Below are positions 34,519-42,941 of a DNA stretch of 64,000 nucleotides, one piece after another. The position numbers were made by a program, and so were the translations under genes. A model generated the notes under the pieces. The model saw only the letters and a program-made list of their open reading frames with translations. It searched no databases and was not told where the DNA came from. This stretch comes from CAVIQK01 sp963644945 (GTDB lineage Bacteria > Bacillota > Clostridia > Christensenellales > DTU072), in assembly GCA_963644945.1 (NCBI GenBank), contig CAVIQK010000008.1, positions 1-64,000 of the forward strand, in the 5' to 3' direction. The number at the start of each line of letters is the position of its first letter. Position 1 is the first letter of the stretch.

Positions 34519-36295
34519 GATTCTCGCCCTCCTTTTCGTCGTCGAGTTTTTGGAGTTCGACCATCAACTTATATTCGGGGACGTTGTCGTATAGCCATTG
34601 ATGAGTGCCTACCCCCAAGACTTTGCCGTCGTCAAGAAGTATGATTTTGTCCATATCTTTGACCGTAAGGACTCTATGCGAAACAAGTATTGTCGTGCGA
34701 CCGTCTCTTATCTTTTTGATGCTGTCTAAAATAATTCTTTCGGTCCTTGTATCGACGGCGGACACAGAGTCGTCTAAAATCATTATAGGGGCTTCTTTCA
34801 TGAAGGCTCGGGCTATCGATATACGTTGTTTTTGTCCACCTGAAACCGTCACGCCTCTTTCTCCTAGCATCGTTTCGTATCCGTCGGTAAATTCGCAAAT
34901 ATCATCATCGACGTCGGACAGTTTTGCATATTTTTTGATTTTGTCCATATCTTTTTCGTCAACGGCAAAGGCTATGTTTTCGGCAATGGTGTCGCCAAAC
35001 AAAAAGTTGTCTTGCGGAACGTAAGCAAAATTGTCTCTGAGGGACTTGATCGTAATATCGTTGACGTCTTTGTCGTCGACAAAAATCGTGCCTCTAGGGA
35101 CATTGTAGGTCCTGAGAAGTAGTTCCGAAATCGTAGATTTGCCCGATCCTGTTTTGCCTACTATGCCGACATTTTCGCCTGCTTCTATTGTAAAACTGAC
35201 GTTTTTAAGGGCATCGTAAGTTGAGTCCGGATAGCGGAAAGTAAGGTCTTTAAATTGGATTTTGCCTTGTACGTTTTCGATATCTTTGGCACTTTCATCA
35301 TCGACAACATCGGTTTTTTCTTCAAAAAATTTCGATACTCTTTTCAAGGATGCTTTGCCTCTCGATCTCATGCCGATGAGTTCGGAAATGGACAAAATCG
35401 GCCATATAATTGCATTGAAGTAGCCTAGGAACTCGATGAGTTGTCCTGCATTGAAAGTCTTTTCGTACACGAGATAACCGCCGTAGCCCAAGACGATACA
35501 GACGACCGAATCGATGAAAAGCGATATCGATACATTGAGAAGTGTCGAAATTTTGGTGTATTGAACATTTATTTTTTCGTTTTCGACGTTGAGTTTTTTG
35601 AAGGCATTGAGTTCTTTGACTTCTTTTACGAAGGCTTTTATTACGGCAAATCCCGAAAAACTTTCCTGCGCAAAATCGGATATTCTGGAAAAAGCCTCTT
35701 GCCTTTCGTCCCATTTTTTGGATAAATACCAACCGACAATCGTGCTTGCAAGGAGCATGAAGACCATGGGAATTAGCGAAAGAAGGGTTAGTTTCCAGTC
35801 CATCACTGCCATTTTGTATATGGAAAGGCCGCCAAGGAATAAGGCATCCATAAACATCATTACGCCCCAACCGAAGCAGTCTTGCAAGGTTTCGAGATCG
35901 TTGGTAAAATAGGACATCATGTTGCCTACTTTGTTCCTTTGGTAGAAGTTGGCCGACAAATCTTTACATTTGTCAAACATTTCGTGTCTTATAGACTTTT
36001 CGACCTTTGCGGATGCACCTAGGAAACAAAGTCGCCACGTAAATCTTCCGGTTATCATTACGGCAACGACAACGAGAAGGGGAACGAAAACGTGTTTTAA
36101 GGCGATATCCCAATTGAAAACTTCGGCTACACCGTCTATTTCGACGAATCCGTAATTGAGGCCGTTGACGACAATGCGGTAAGCCTCGGGGACTTTCATC
36201 TGAAAATAATCTACGGCAACCAAAGCAATTGTCCCAAGAAACAATATCGGGAAAAATTTTAGATAATATTTGTTGATATACTTTCCAAAAATCAT
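34511..36295 (-). CDS. ABC exporter half-transporter, degenerate site
   Basis: A 594-residue exporter subunit: six membrane helices and a nucleotide-binding domain with Walker A (GKTGSGKST), signature TVSGGQKQRISIARAF and Walker B LDDSVSAVD. The catalytic Glu is replaced by Asp, the hallmark of the non-catalytic half in heterodimeric exporters. I chose ATG 36295, which gives a natural N-terminus (MIFGKYINKYYL). A GTG at 36316 is also possible but lies inside a hairpin; neither has a clear ribosome binding site. The gene overlaps the catalytic half, so the subunits are made together. Confidence 0.88.
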   Translation of the reverse strand: MIFGKYINKYYLKFFPILFLGTIALVAVDYFQMKVPEAYRIVVNGLNYGFVEIDGVAEVFNWDIALKHVFVPLLVVVAVMITGRFTWRLCFLGASAKVEKSIRHEMFDKCKDLSANFYQRNKVGNMMSYFTNDLETLQDCFGWGVMMFMDALFLGGLSIYKMAVMDWKLTLLSLIPMVFMLLASTIVGWYLSKKWDERQEAFSRISDFAQESFSGFAVIKAFVKEVKELNAFKKLNVENEKINVQYTKISTLLNVSISLFIDSVVCIVLGYGGYLVYEKTFNAGQLIEFLGYFNAIIWPILSISELIGMRSRGKASLKRVSKFFEEKTDVVDDESAKDIENVQGKIQFKDLTFRYPDSTYDALKNVSFTIEAGENVGIVGKTGSGKSTISELLLRTYNVPRGTIFVDDKDVNDITIKSLRDNFAYVPQDNFLFGDTIAENIAFAVDEKDMDKIKKYAKLSDVDDDICEFTDGYETMLGERGVTVSGGQKQRISIARAFMKEAPIMILDDSVSAVDTRTERIILDSIKKIRDGRTTILVSHRVLTVKDMDKIILLDDGKVLGVGTHQWLYDNVPEYKLMVELQKLDDEKEGENHE

Positions 36296-36307
36296 AATTT
36301 CACATAT

Positions 36308-36337
36308 AAACGCCACTAGATTGTTCTAGAGGCGTTT
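36308..36337. other. Hairpin between the DUF3899-like gene and the ABC exporter
   Basis: An inverted repeat (AAACGCC-A-CTAGA / TCTAG-A-GGCGTTT, TTGT loop). On the minus transcript no T-run follows, so it is a poor terminator there; on the plus strand the downstream side is T-rich. It lies 12 bases before the chosen start and contains the alternative GTG start. It may be an mRNA-processing or weak stop signal between the opp operon and the exporter. Confidence 0.55.
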
Positions 36338-36344
36338 TCCGTTT

Positions 36345-36746
36345 TTATTTTATTGATATATATACAATGTATAAGATTACCGCAATGAGAATGAAGACAG
36401 ATCCTACGATTACCAAGTGCCTTACGGAGATTTTCTTTGCGTGTTTTCTTTTTCTATAATCGTAGAAATTCTCTTTTTGCGGAGTGCTGTCCTTTTTTAT
36501 GTTTCTAAAACCGAACAGTCCGTGTAATCCGTAAGTAAGTCCGTCAACGACTCCCTCGTTGTAAGAGACAATCAGTCCGCCGATGCCGGCAAAGACCACT
36601 CCTACTACGAAAAATCCGTCCATCAGTTTTGCGAGAATTCTCGTCGTCGATCCACCGTCAAAGAGTCCTGTAAATATCCAAATTAAAAAGCAACAGAGGA
36701 CGGCAACAAGGATGGTTATCAAATATTTTAAGAGTTTATTTTTCAC
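36345..36746 (-). CDS. DUF3899-like small membrane protein
   Basis: A 133-residue protein with three membrane helices (about residues 5-28, 43-65 and 108-130). A cytoplasmic loop follows the second helix, with a basic tyrosine-rich stretch (NFYDYRKRKHAKK). The pattern matches DUF3899, a family of unknown function in Bacillota and Mollicutes. The GTG start at 36746 lies 11 bases inside oppF, so it is translated with the opp operon. A role with the peptide transporter is possible but unsupported otherwise. Confidence 0.65.
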   Translation of the reverse strand: MKNKLLKYLITILVAVLCCFLIWIFTGLFDGGSTTRILAKLMDGFFVVGVVFAGIGGLIVSYNEGVVDGLTYGLHGLFGFRNIKKDSTPQKENFYDYRKRKHAKKISVRHLVIVGSVFILIAVILYIVYISIK

Positions 36747-37995
36747 TATTCAAAATCTCTTGATATTTGGCAAATTCCGCATCGTTGCATTTTACGAAAT
36801 GCCCTGGGGAAACCTCTCTAAAACTCGGTTTATCTACACTGTAATCGTGTTCTGCAAGAGGATTATAAGTGATTCTCTTACGGTTTTTCTCGTAAATCGG
36901 ATCGGGCAAAGGTATTGCCGACAAAAGGGATCTTGTGTACGGGTGCAAAGGATTTTTGAACAACTCGTCACTCGATGCCATTTCGACCATGTTGCCGAAA
37001 TACATTACGCCGATTCTGTCACTGAAATATTTAACTACCGACAAGTCGTGGGCAATAAACAAAATCGTGAGGCCTAATTTGTCTCTCAAATCGTTGAGAA
37101 GGTTGATAACTTGGGCTTGAATCGAAACGTCAAGAGCAGAGACAGGTTCGTCGGCAATGATCAATTCGGGGTTCATGACGACCGATCTGGCGACACCTAT
37201 ACGTTGTCTTTGTCCGCCTGAAAATTCATGGGGATATCTGCCGGCATGTTCTCTTACAAGACCTACCATTTCTAGCACTTCATATACCTTTTCGTCGATA
37301 TATTTTTTGTCTTTTATGCCTTTTATGATAAGACCTTCGGCTATTATGTCTCTTACCGTCATACGAGGATCAAGAGATGCAATAGGATCTTGGAATATCA
37401 TTTGCATTTGCGTGACGAATTTTTCTTTCGATGCAATTCTTACGGCATTTTTCTTTTCTTTTAGAAGTGCTGCCTTTTCTTCTTCGCTAGACGCATTGTT
37501 GATTTTTTCGGCATACTCGGCTTTGACTTCTTCGACTCTCACTTTTGCATGCTTTTTGTCGCAATGTTTGTGATCGTCTTTTGCAGAACGCATTGCCTTT
37601 CTTTGCTCGACAATGGCTTTTATTTTCTTCTCGGTTATGGCGAGAATTTTGGACTTCTTCTCTTCATCGCTTAGAGTTTCGTCCTCTTTGATGGCTTTTA
37701 TTTCGGCTTTTGCCGTCAAACGCTCGTTTTTGATTGCGTCTTTATACCACTTGGAACCTGCGGCAATACGTTGACCTTTGAAATAGATTTCTCCGCCCGT
37801 AATGTCGTAAAGTTTGATAATGGAACGTCCTGTCGTGGTCTTTCCGCAACCGGACTCGCCGACCAAACCAAAGACTTCGCCCTTTTTTATGTCAAAACTT
37901 ACGTCGTCAACGGCTTTCAAGACGCCGTTTCCCATTTTGAAATATTGGCAAAGGTGTTCTACTTTTAGTAAGACTTCATTATTATTGTTGTCCAT
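36736..37995 (-). CDS. oppF: Oligopeptide ABC transporter ATPase OppF with helical insertion
   Basis: One of the two ATPases of the oligopeptide importer. Walker A (GESGCGKTT), Q-loop (MQMIFQDPIASLDPRM), signature EFSGGQRQRIGVARS, Walker B (IIADEPVSALD), switch histidine and the C-terminal oligo_HPY region (NPLHPYTRSLLSAIP) are intact. Between the strand after Walker A (GEIYFKGQRI) and the Q-loop lies an extra charged, Lys/Glu-rich helical segment of roughly 105 residues (about 85-195). The total of 419 residues compares with about 320 normally. The ATG has GGAGGTG upstream and overlaps the oppD end by 14 bases. Confidence 0.92.
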   Translation of the reverse strand: MDNNNNEVLLKVEHLCQYFKMGNGVLKAVDDVSFDIKKGEVFGLVGESGCGKTTTGRSIIKLYDITGGEIYFKGQRIAAGSKWYKDAIKNERLTAKAEIKAIKEDETLSDEEKKSKILAITEKKIKAIVEQRKAMRSAKDDHKHCDKKHAKVRVEEVKAEYAEKINNASSEEEKAALLKEKKNAVRIASKEKFVTQMQMIFQDPIASLDPRMTVRDIIAEGLIIKGIKDKKYIDEKVYEVLEMVGLVREHAGRYPHEFSGGQRQRIGVARSVVMNPELIIADEPVSALDVSIQAQVINLLNDLRDKLGLTILFIAHDLSVVKYFSDRIGVMYFGNMVEMASSDELFKNPLHPYTRSLLSAIPLPDPIYEKNRKRITYNPLAEHDYSVDKPSFREVSPGHFVKCNDAEFAKYQEILNSEK

Positions 37996-40132
37996 TTCCT
38001 ACACCTCCGTTGTTTCTCATTCTTTCGATTCTGTCGGTGACGATTTTCGGCGGATCCACTTTGGGCGCATTGGGGTGCAATAGCCATGTTGCCGCACTAT
38101 GGGTTTCGGATATTTTGAACATAGGCGGTTCTTCCTCAAAGTCGATTTTCAAAGCATACTTGTTTCTTGCCGCAAACGCATCGCCTTTCGGGGGATAAAT
38201 CATATTGGGAGGAGTCCCCGGAATGGCTTCCAACTTCTCGTTGGTGTCAAGGTCCGGCATACTGGACAAAAGCGCCCATGTATAGGGGTGTGCGGGCGAA
38301 TAGAATATGTCTTCGGCAGTACCCGTTTCGACGATTTTTCCTGCATACATAACGGCAATTTTGTCTGCCATGTTGGCAACGACACCGAGGTCGTGCGTGA
38401 TGAATATAATCGACAGATTTCTTTCCTTTTTCAATCTGTTGATAAGTTCGAGAATTTGTGCCTGAATTGTGACGTCGAGAGCGGTTGTAGGCTCGTCGCA
38501 AATCAAAATATCGGGGTTGGCTGCAAGGGCTATTGCGATAACTATACGTTGGCGCATACCGCCGGAAAACTCGAACGGATATTGTTTATAACGCTTTTGC
38601 GGTTCGGGGATACCGACTTCTTCCATAAGTTTTATGGCTTTGGCTTTTGCCATTTGCGGGGTAACCCTATACACGACTTCGGAAGCCTTTTCTTTGAGGA
38701 AATCGACAATTTCCAAAGTTCTTGCTCTGTGATCCAAATCGGTGATCTTTATCGCCTCTTGGTAGTGGTCGATGAGATCTATGATGATTTTGGCGACTTG
38801 CTCTCTTGCAAATTCGGGATCAACTACGTCCGCAGGTACGATTTTCCAGTCGGGAGTTTTGCCTTTTGCAGCAAGTTTTTCGACCTTTCTTGACTGTTTT
38901 GCGAATCTCTTGGTTTCTTTTTCGTTCTTTTTAAGACGTTCAAAATAGCCGTTGATCGCACTCTTCATGCTAGATGCGAACACGTAGGCTTGACTGTCTT
39001 TTATGAGTGTCAAACGGTCTATTGAGTTTTCTACGGCATCGATCATAACTTTTGCCGACTTGACTGCTTCTTGTTTGGTGAATTCCTTTTGGAAAATCGG
39101 CAAATTCTCTTGCAAAACGGTTATTGCAGTTTCTTTGTTTTTGAGTGATTCGTTGTAGGAGTATTCTACACCTTTTGCGGCACGATCGATGAACGGCTCC
39201 ATGAACTCGTTGGCGAGTTTTTCGTGAGTCATCTCGTTGAGTTCCGCAACACTCATTTCGGGGATATTGGGATCAACATAGGTGAGATAGTAGCCTAGAC
39301 CGAAGAAGTTGGGTTCTTCTAGTGCTACCGCCTCTTGTAAAAACGATTGTAGTGCGGTAAGAGGCTCGACTAGTGCGGTAAAACTCTTTTCCGCTTTTAC
39401 CTTCTTTTGAGCATTGACAACGCCCGCTATTAGGCTAGAAAGTGTTGCTGAATCTCTTACTACGAATCTGTCAACGGTGCCTTTTGCATCTGCCAAAATT
39501 TTGGCAACTTGTTGTGTCCCGTTGGTAACACCGTTCTTTTCGATCTCGAAAAGCAACTCTTTGATGCCGTCAAGGGCGCCGTTGGCTGCTGCAAAAGCCT
39601 TGTTGTACTTGGCTTCGAGTTCGATATGTTTGTACTCGAATTTGTCGAATTTTTCGACAAGTTCTTTGTTGTGTGCTTTGGTTTCTTCACCGTAGGCTAG
39701 GTCCATACCTCTGCATAAAAGCGCCATTGTCGTGTTGAATATGTTGCGGCTGCTCTTTCTTTTTGCCTTGTTTTTGAGAAGCATGGCTTCGGTAAGTTGC
39801 TTGCCTATACGCATGATAGGGTTGAGGCTCGACATAGGATCTTGGAAGATCATGGCTATTTTGTCGCCTCTGATTTGGTGGAATTGCTCCTCGTCGATTT
39901 TGAGGAGGTCCATGCCGTCATAGATAATTTTTCCGCTTTCGATTATTGCGTTGTTGGCAGAAATACCGATAATTGCTTTGTTGGTGACCGATTTTCCGCT
40001 ACCCGATTCGCCGACGATGGCGAGGGTTTCGCCCTTGTATAGGTCAAAACTTATGTTCCTGACCGCTTGAACTTTACCCGCATCGGTACGGAAGGATATC
40101 CTTAGGTCTTTTACTTCTAACTTCTTTTCCAT
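37982..40132 (-). CDS. oppD: Oligopeptide ABC transporter ATPase OppD with very large insertion
   Basis: The second Opp ATPase, at 716 residues about twice the usual 340. Walker A (GESGSGKSVTN) and the Q-loop (MIFQDPMSSLNPIMRIG) are close together near the N-terminus as usual. The signature (EFSGGMRQRIVIAIA, about residue 521) comes roughly 420 residues after the Q-loop instead of about 60. The extra 360 residues, mostly charged helix, therefore sit in the helical subdomain that contacts the permeases. Walker B (ILICDEPTTALD) and oligo_HPY are normal. ATG 40132 has GGAGGA upstream. The insertion has no premature stops or frame change, so it is a real domain. Confidence 0.92.
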   Translation of the reverse strand: MEKKLEVKDLRISFRTDAGKVQAVRNISFDLYKGETLAIVGESGSGKSVTNKAIIGISANNAIIESGKIIYDGMDLLKIDEEQFHQIRGDKIAMIFQDPMSSLNPIMRIGKQLTEAMLLKNKAKRKSSRNIFNTTMALLCRGMDLAYGEETKAHNKELVEKFDKFEYKHIELEAKYNKAFAAANGALDGIKELLFEIEKNGVTNGTQQVAKILADAKGTVDRFVVRDSATLSSLIAGVVNAQKKVKAEKSFTALVEPLTALQSFLQEAVALEEPNFFGLGYYLTYVDPNIPEMSVAELNEMTHEKLANEFMEPFIDRAAKGVEYSYNESLKNKETAITVLQENLPIFQKEFTKQEAVKSAKVMIDAVENSIDRLTLIKDSQAYVFASSMKSAINGYFERLKKNEKETKRFAKQSRKVEKLAAKGKTPDWKIVPADVVDPEFAREQVAKIIIDLIDHYQEAIKITDLDHRARTLEIVDFLKEKASEVVYRVTPQMAKAKAIKLMEEVGIPEPQKRYKQYPFEFSGGMRQRIVIAIALAANPDILICDEPTTALDVTIQAQILELINRLKKERNLSIIFITHDLGVVANMADKIAVMYAGKIVETGTAEDIFYSPAHPYTWALLSSMPDLDTNEKLEAIPGTPPNMIYPPKGDAFAARNKYALKIDFEEEPPMFKISETHSAATWLLHPNAPKVDPPKIVTDRIERMRNNGGVGNGQQ

Positions 40133-40136
40133 AATA

Positions 40137-41702
40137 CTAATCCTCCGAGCCTCTGAGTGACGGGTTGAACGCATCTCTTAGACCGTTGCCGAACAAGTTG
40201 AAACTGAGCATCATAAGTGCAAGGAACAGCGACGGGAAGATTGCAACGAACGGTGCAAGTACCATATCTCTTTGTCCTGCGGCGATCATTGTACCGACAC
40301 TGGTAATATTACCCGATTCCAAATTGATAATGCCTAAGTATGAAAGGTTGGTTTCGGAATAAATCATCGACGGTATAACTAGTGCACAACTTGTGACAAG
40401 CGTACCTATTGCGTTGGGGAATATGTGCTTGAACATAATTCTCTTGTCGGATGCGCCGAGCGTTCGGGCAACAAGGACATATTCTTGATTTTTGAACCTA
40501 TAAAACTGCATTCTCGTGGTAGATGCCATACCTATCCACCCCGTCATAAAGAAGGAGATAAACAGTACCACCATTTGGCTTGACGTCCCCATGTGCAGTT
40601 TTAGGAGCGTAATTACAATTACCGTCGGGACTGATCCCAAAATATCGGTAAATCTTTCCATAAATAAGTCTATTCTTCCGCCAAAATATCCGGCAATAGA
40701 TCCCCAAATAGCACCTATTACCAAGTTGACGGTTGCAACGGCTATAGCAAACAAGAAGGAAAATCTTGCACCGGACGAAAGACATGTGAAGATGTCTTTT
40801 CCAAAAGAGGTTGTGCCGAACAAGAAATAAGGCTCGGTGATGCCGTCTTTTAAGACTTGAGTGTGGTAATAACAATAATATTCGTAATATTCTGCTCTTA
40901 CTTCGACACCGCCAGATACGATTCTTCCATATACATAGTAAGAACGAACACCGTTGACAAGTGTGCCGTTTTCTCCTTCGATTCTCAAAGAGTTGTATTC
41001 GGCAGCGGTTGCAGATTTTTTCGAATTGACGGAATATGACCAATAACAAGGTACAATCTTACCGTTGACGAGGTCGGCTCTTGTTTTGCCTTTGACTCTC
41101 TTTGTCTTGTAATAAATGTTGGCATTTTCTCTATCGGGAGATTGCTCCGGTCTATTAGAGAGACGGACTACCGGATAGAGAACTTGTCTTCCGGTTTCGT
41201 TTTGGTATCTTTGGATATCGTTGAACTCTTCGGTTGTGATAATCTTATAGTTGCCAAAACCTACTCCGGTATAAGTATTATATTCGTAAGTATAAATTCC
41301 GTCTTCATCTATGGTAGGCTCGCCTTTGATAACATTTTTGCCCGTTTCTTCTTGGATGGCGAGATCTTCTAGGTATCCGGCAACACCGGTTTCTTTGGTC
41401 TTGTATCCGTCCCATCCTAAAAACGAGAACAATTTGCTCTTAGGCTCTATTGCAGAGTATGTCGAATCGTAATACGAAACGCTATATTGAGTACAAAACG
41501 GTCCTATAATTGCGAACAAAAGAAGTATCAAAATTACGATACCGCCGACAACCGCACCTTTGTTTTTACAAAATCTACGAAATGCACCTTGGAAATAACT
41601 TTCGGGCTTTGTGTCGAATTTAGTATCATGCGATAGATCGGTTCTTTGGGCGAATTCGAATTTTTCTGCCGGTATATCGGCAATATTCTTAATATTTTCC
41701 AT
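40137..41702 (-). CDS. oppC: Oligopeptide ABC transporter permease OppC with extracellular insertion
   Basis: A permease of 521 residues rather than about 300. After the cytoplasmic N-terminus and first membrane helix (about residues 50-72) comes an unusual extracytoplasmic segment of about 220 residues, rich in Tyr, Asn and Thr. The normal binding-protein-dependent permease core follows (FGTTSFGKDIFTCLSSGARFSF to the end), including the EAA-type coupling loop EYVLVARTLGASDKRIMFKHIFPNA. The loop may contact the enlarged OppA. It starts 1 base after the oppB stop and ends 4 bases before oppD. Confidence 0.92.
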   Translation of the reverse strand: MENIKNIADIPAEKFEFAQRTDLSHDTKFDTKPESYFQGAFRRFCKNKGAVVGGIVILILLLFAIIGPFCTQYSVSYYDSTYSAIEPKSKLFSFLGWDGYKTKETGVAGYLEDLAIQEETGKNVIKGEPTIDEDGIYTYEYNTYTGVGFGNYKIITTEEFNDIQRYQNETGRQVLYPVVRLSNRPEQSPDRENANIYYKTKRVKGKTRADLVNGKIVPCYWSYSVNSKKSATAAEYNSLRIEGENGTLVNGVRSYYVYGRIVSGGVEVRAEYYEYYCYYHTQVLKDGITEPYFLFGTTSFGKDIFTCLSSGARFSFLFAIAVATVNLVIGAIWGSIAGYFGGRIDLFMERFTDILGSVPTVIVITLLKLHMGTSSQMVVLFISFFMTGWIGMASTTRMQFYRFKNQEYVLVARTLGASDKRIMFKHIFPNAIGTLVTSCALVIPSMIYSETNLSYLGIINLESGNITSVGTMIAAGQRDMVLAPFVAIFPSLFLALMMLSFNLFGNGLRDAFNPSLRGSED

Positions 41703-41703
41703 A

Positions 41704-42711
41704 TTACTTCGCCCCCATTCTTATTCTCGGATCGATGAATCCGTAACTTATATCGACAACGATTCCTGCAAGTAAGCCTACAAGGGTATAGAAACCCGAT
41801 AGAAGCATAAAGAAATCGTAGTCTTGGAAATTGATAGAGTTTAGGTAAAGTCTGCCGACACCGGGGATAGAGAACATTTGCTCAATGATAAGAGAGCCGG
41901 AAAGGACTGAGATAAACTCCGACAAAATCATCGGGAATATAGGCACCATTGCATTGCGGAGTGCGTGTCTAATTGTTGCTTGACCTCTGGTAAGTCCTTT
42001 GGTACGAGCAAGTAGCATAAAGTCAGACGTCAAAACTTCGGTGAGTTCTGCTCTAGTATAACGAGCATATCCCGCAATCGAGCCTAGACACAACGAAAAT
42101 ACCGCAGGAAGCATGCTTCTAAACATGTCCCAAGAGAAATAATCGTAACCGGAATTCATGGTGATCGGGAACCATCTCAATTTGAAGCAAAACACGTACT
42201 GTATTATGAGTCCCATTACGATAGACGGGACGGAAATAAAGAGAATTACTCCAATATTGATAAGTTGGTCTTGCCATTTATTCTTTTTCAAAGCGGCAAG
42301 GATACCGAGTGCCAAACCAATTGGTACACCGATAATTGTCGAATAAATATTTATTAAAATCGTCGGAGGGAGTTTTTCAAGAAAAACATCCCAAACCGGC
42401 TGATTGATATATTCGCCGTAAGTGGTTGCTCTACCAAAGTCGCCTTCGGTAAAGATACGTTCGAGATAATAACCGAGTTGTTGAAAAACAGGTACGGTAT
42501 CATAAGTATAAACACCGTTGGCACCTTTTTCGATGTTGGTTATCCAACCTCTTGCCTCGAACTTTTTATATGTAATCATCGGATCCTCGTTGGGACCGAC
42601 GGTGATAATAGGCGGTAGAAGTTTTATAAGGACAAAACACATTATCATAATTATGGCGAATGTGAATATTAAAAGTCCCAACCGCTTTAACACGTACTTT
42701 AACATATACAT
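41704..42711 (-). CDS. oppB: Oligopeptide ABC transporter permease OppB
   Basis: A 335-residue permease with six membrane helices and the coupling loop DFMLLARTKGLTRGQATIRHALRNAMVPI. Only a modest extra segment (about residues 45-85) follows helix 1. The ATG at 42711 has GAGGAG about 11 bases upstream; an ATG two codons later is less well spaced. It pairs with OppC. Between it and oppA lie strong hairpins that probably lower expression of the membrane genes relative to the binding protein. Confidence 0.93.
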   Translation of the reverse strand: MYMLKYVLKRLGLLIFTFAIIMIMCFVLIKLLPPIITVGPNEDPMITYKKFEARGWITNIEKGANGVYTYDTVPVFQQLGYYLERIFTEGDFGRATTYGEYINQPVWDVFLEKLPPTILINIYSTIIGVPIGLALGILAALKKNKWQDQLINIGVILFISVPSIVMGLIIQYVFCFKLRWFPITMNSGYDYFSWDMFRSMLPAVFSLCLGSIAGYARYTRAELTEVLTSDFMLLARTKGLTRGQATIRHALRNAMVPIFPMILSEFISVLSGSLIIEQMFSIPGVGRLYLNSINFQDYDFFMLLSGFYTLVGLLAGIVVDISYGFIDPRIRMGAK

Positions 42712-42797
42712 AATGAGATATACTCCTCTGTAACTAAAATCTTTAGTAGTGCCTAAATCGAATAACTAAATAAACCAAGTGACACTCAAATGTCATT

Positions 42798-42918
42798 GTT
42801 CGCAGTGGGGCGAACTCCCTTAAAAAAATGTGTCAAAATCGGCTTTATCGGTCCATAAGGCCATAAAGCCGATTTTGATAGTCGTTTGTTTTGCTGTGGC
42901 GAGATTACCTCGCCACAG
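42798..42918 (-). terminator. Tandem hairpins in the oppA-oppB gap (partial terminator)
   Basis: Reading from oppA: CTGTGGCGAG / CTCGCCACAG (42894-42918, 5-base loop). Next is a 16-bp stem, TCAAAATCGGCTTTAT / ATAAAGCCGATTTTGA (42833-42878), followed after CACA by seven Ts. Last is GTTCGC / GCGAAC (42798-42815). The middle one is terminator-like with an offset T-run. Such hairpins usually protect the oppA message and allow partial read-through. Confidence 0.65.
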
Positions 42919-42941
42919 TTTGATTGTCGATACAATGTTGC

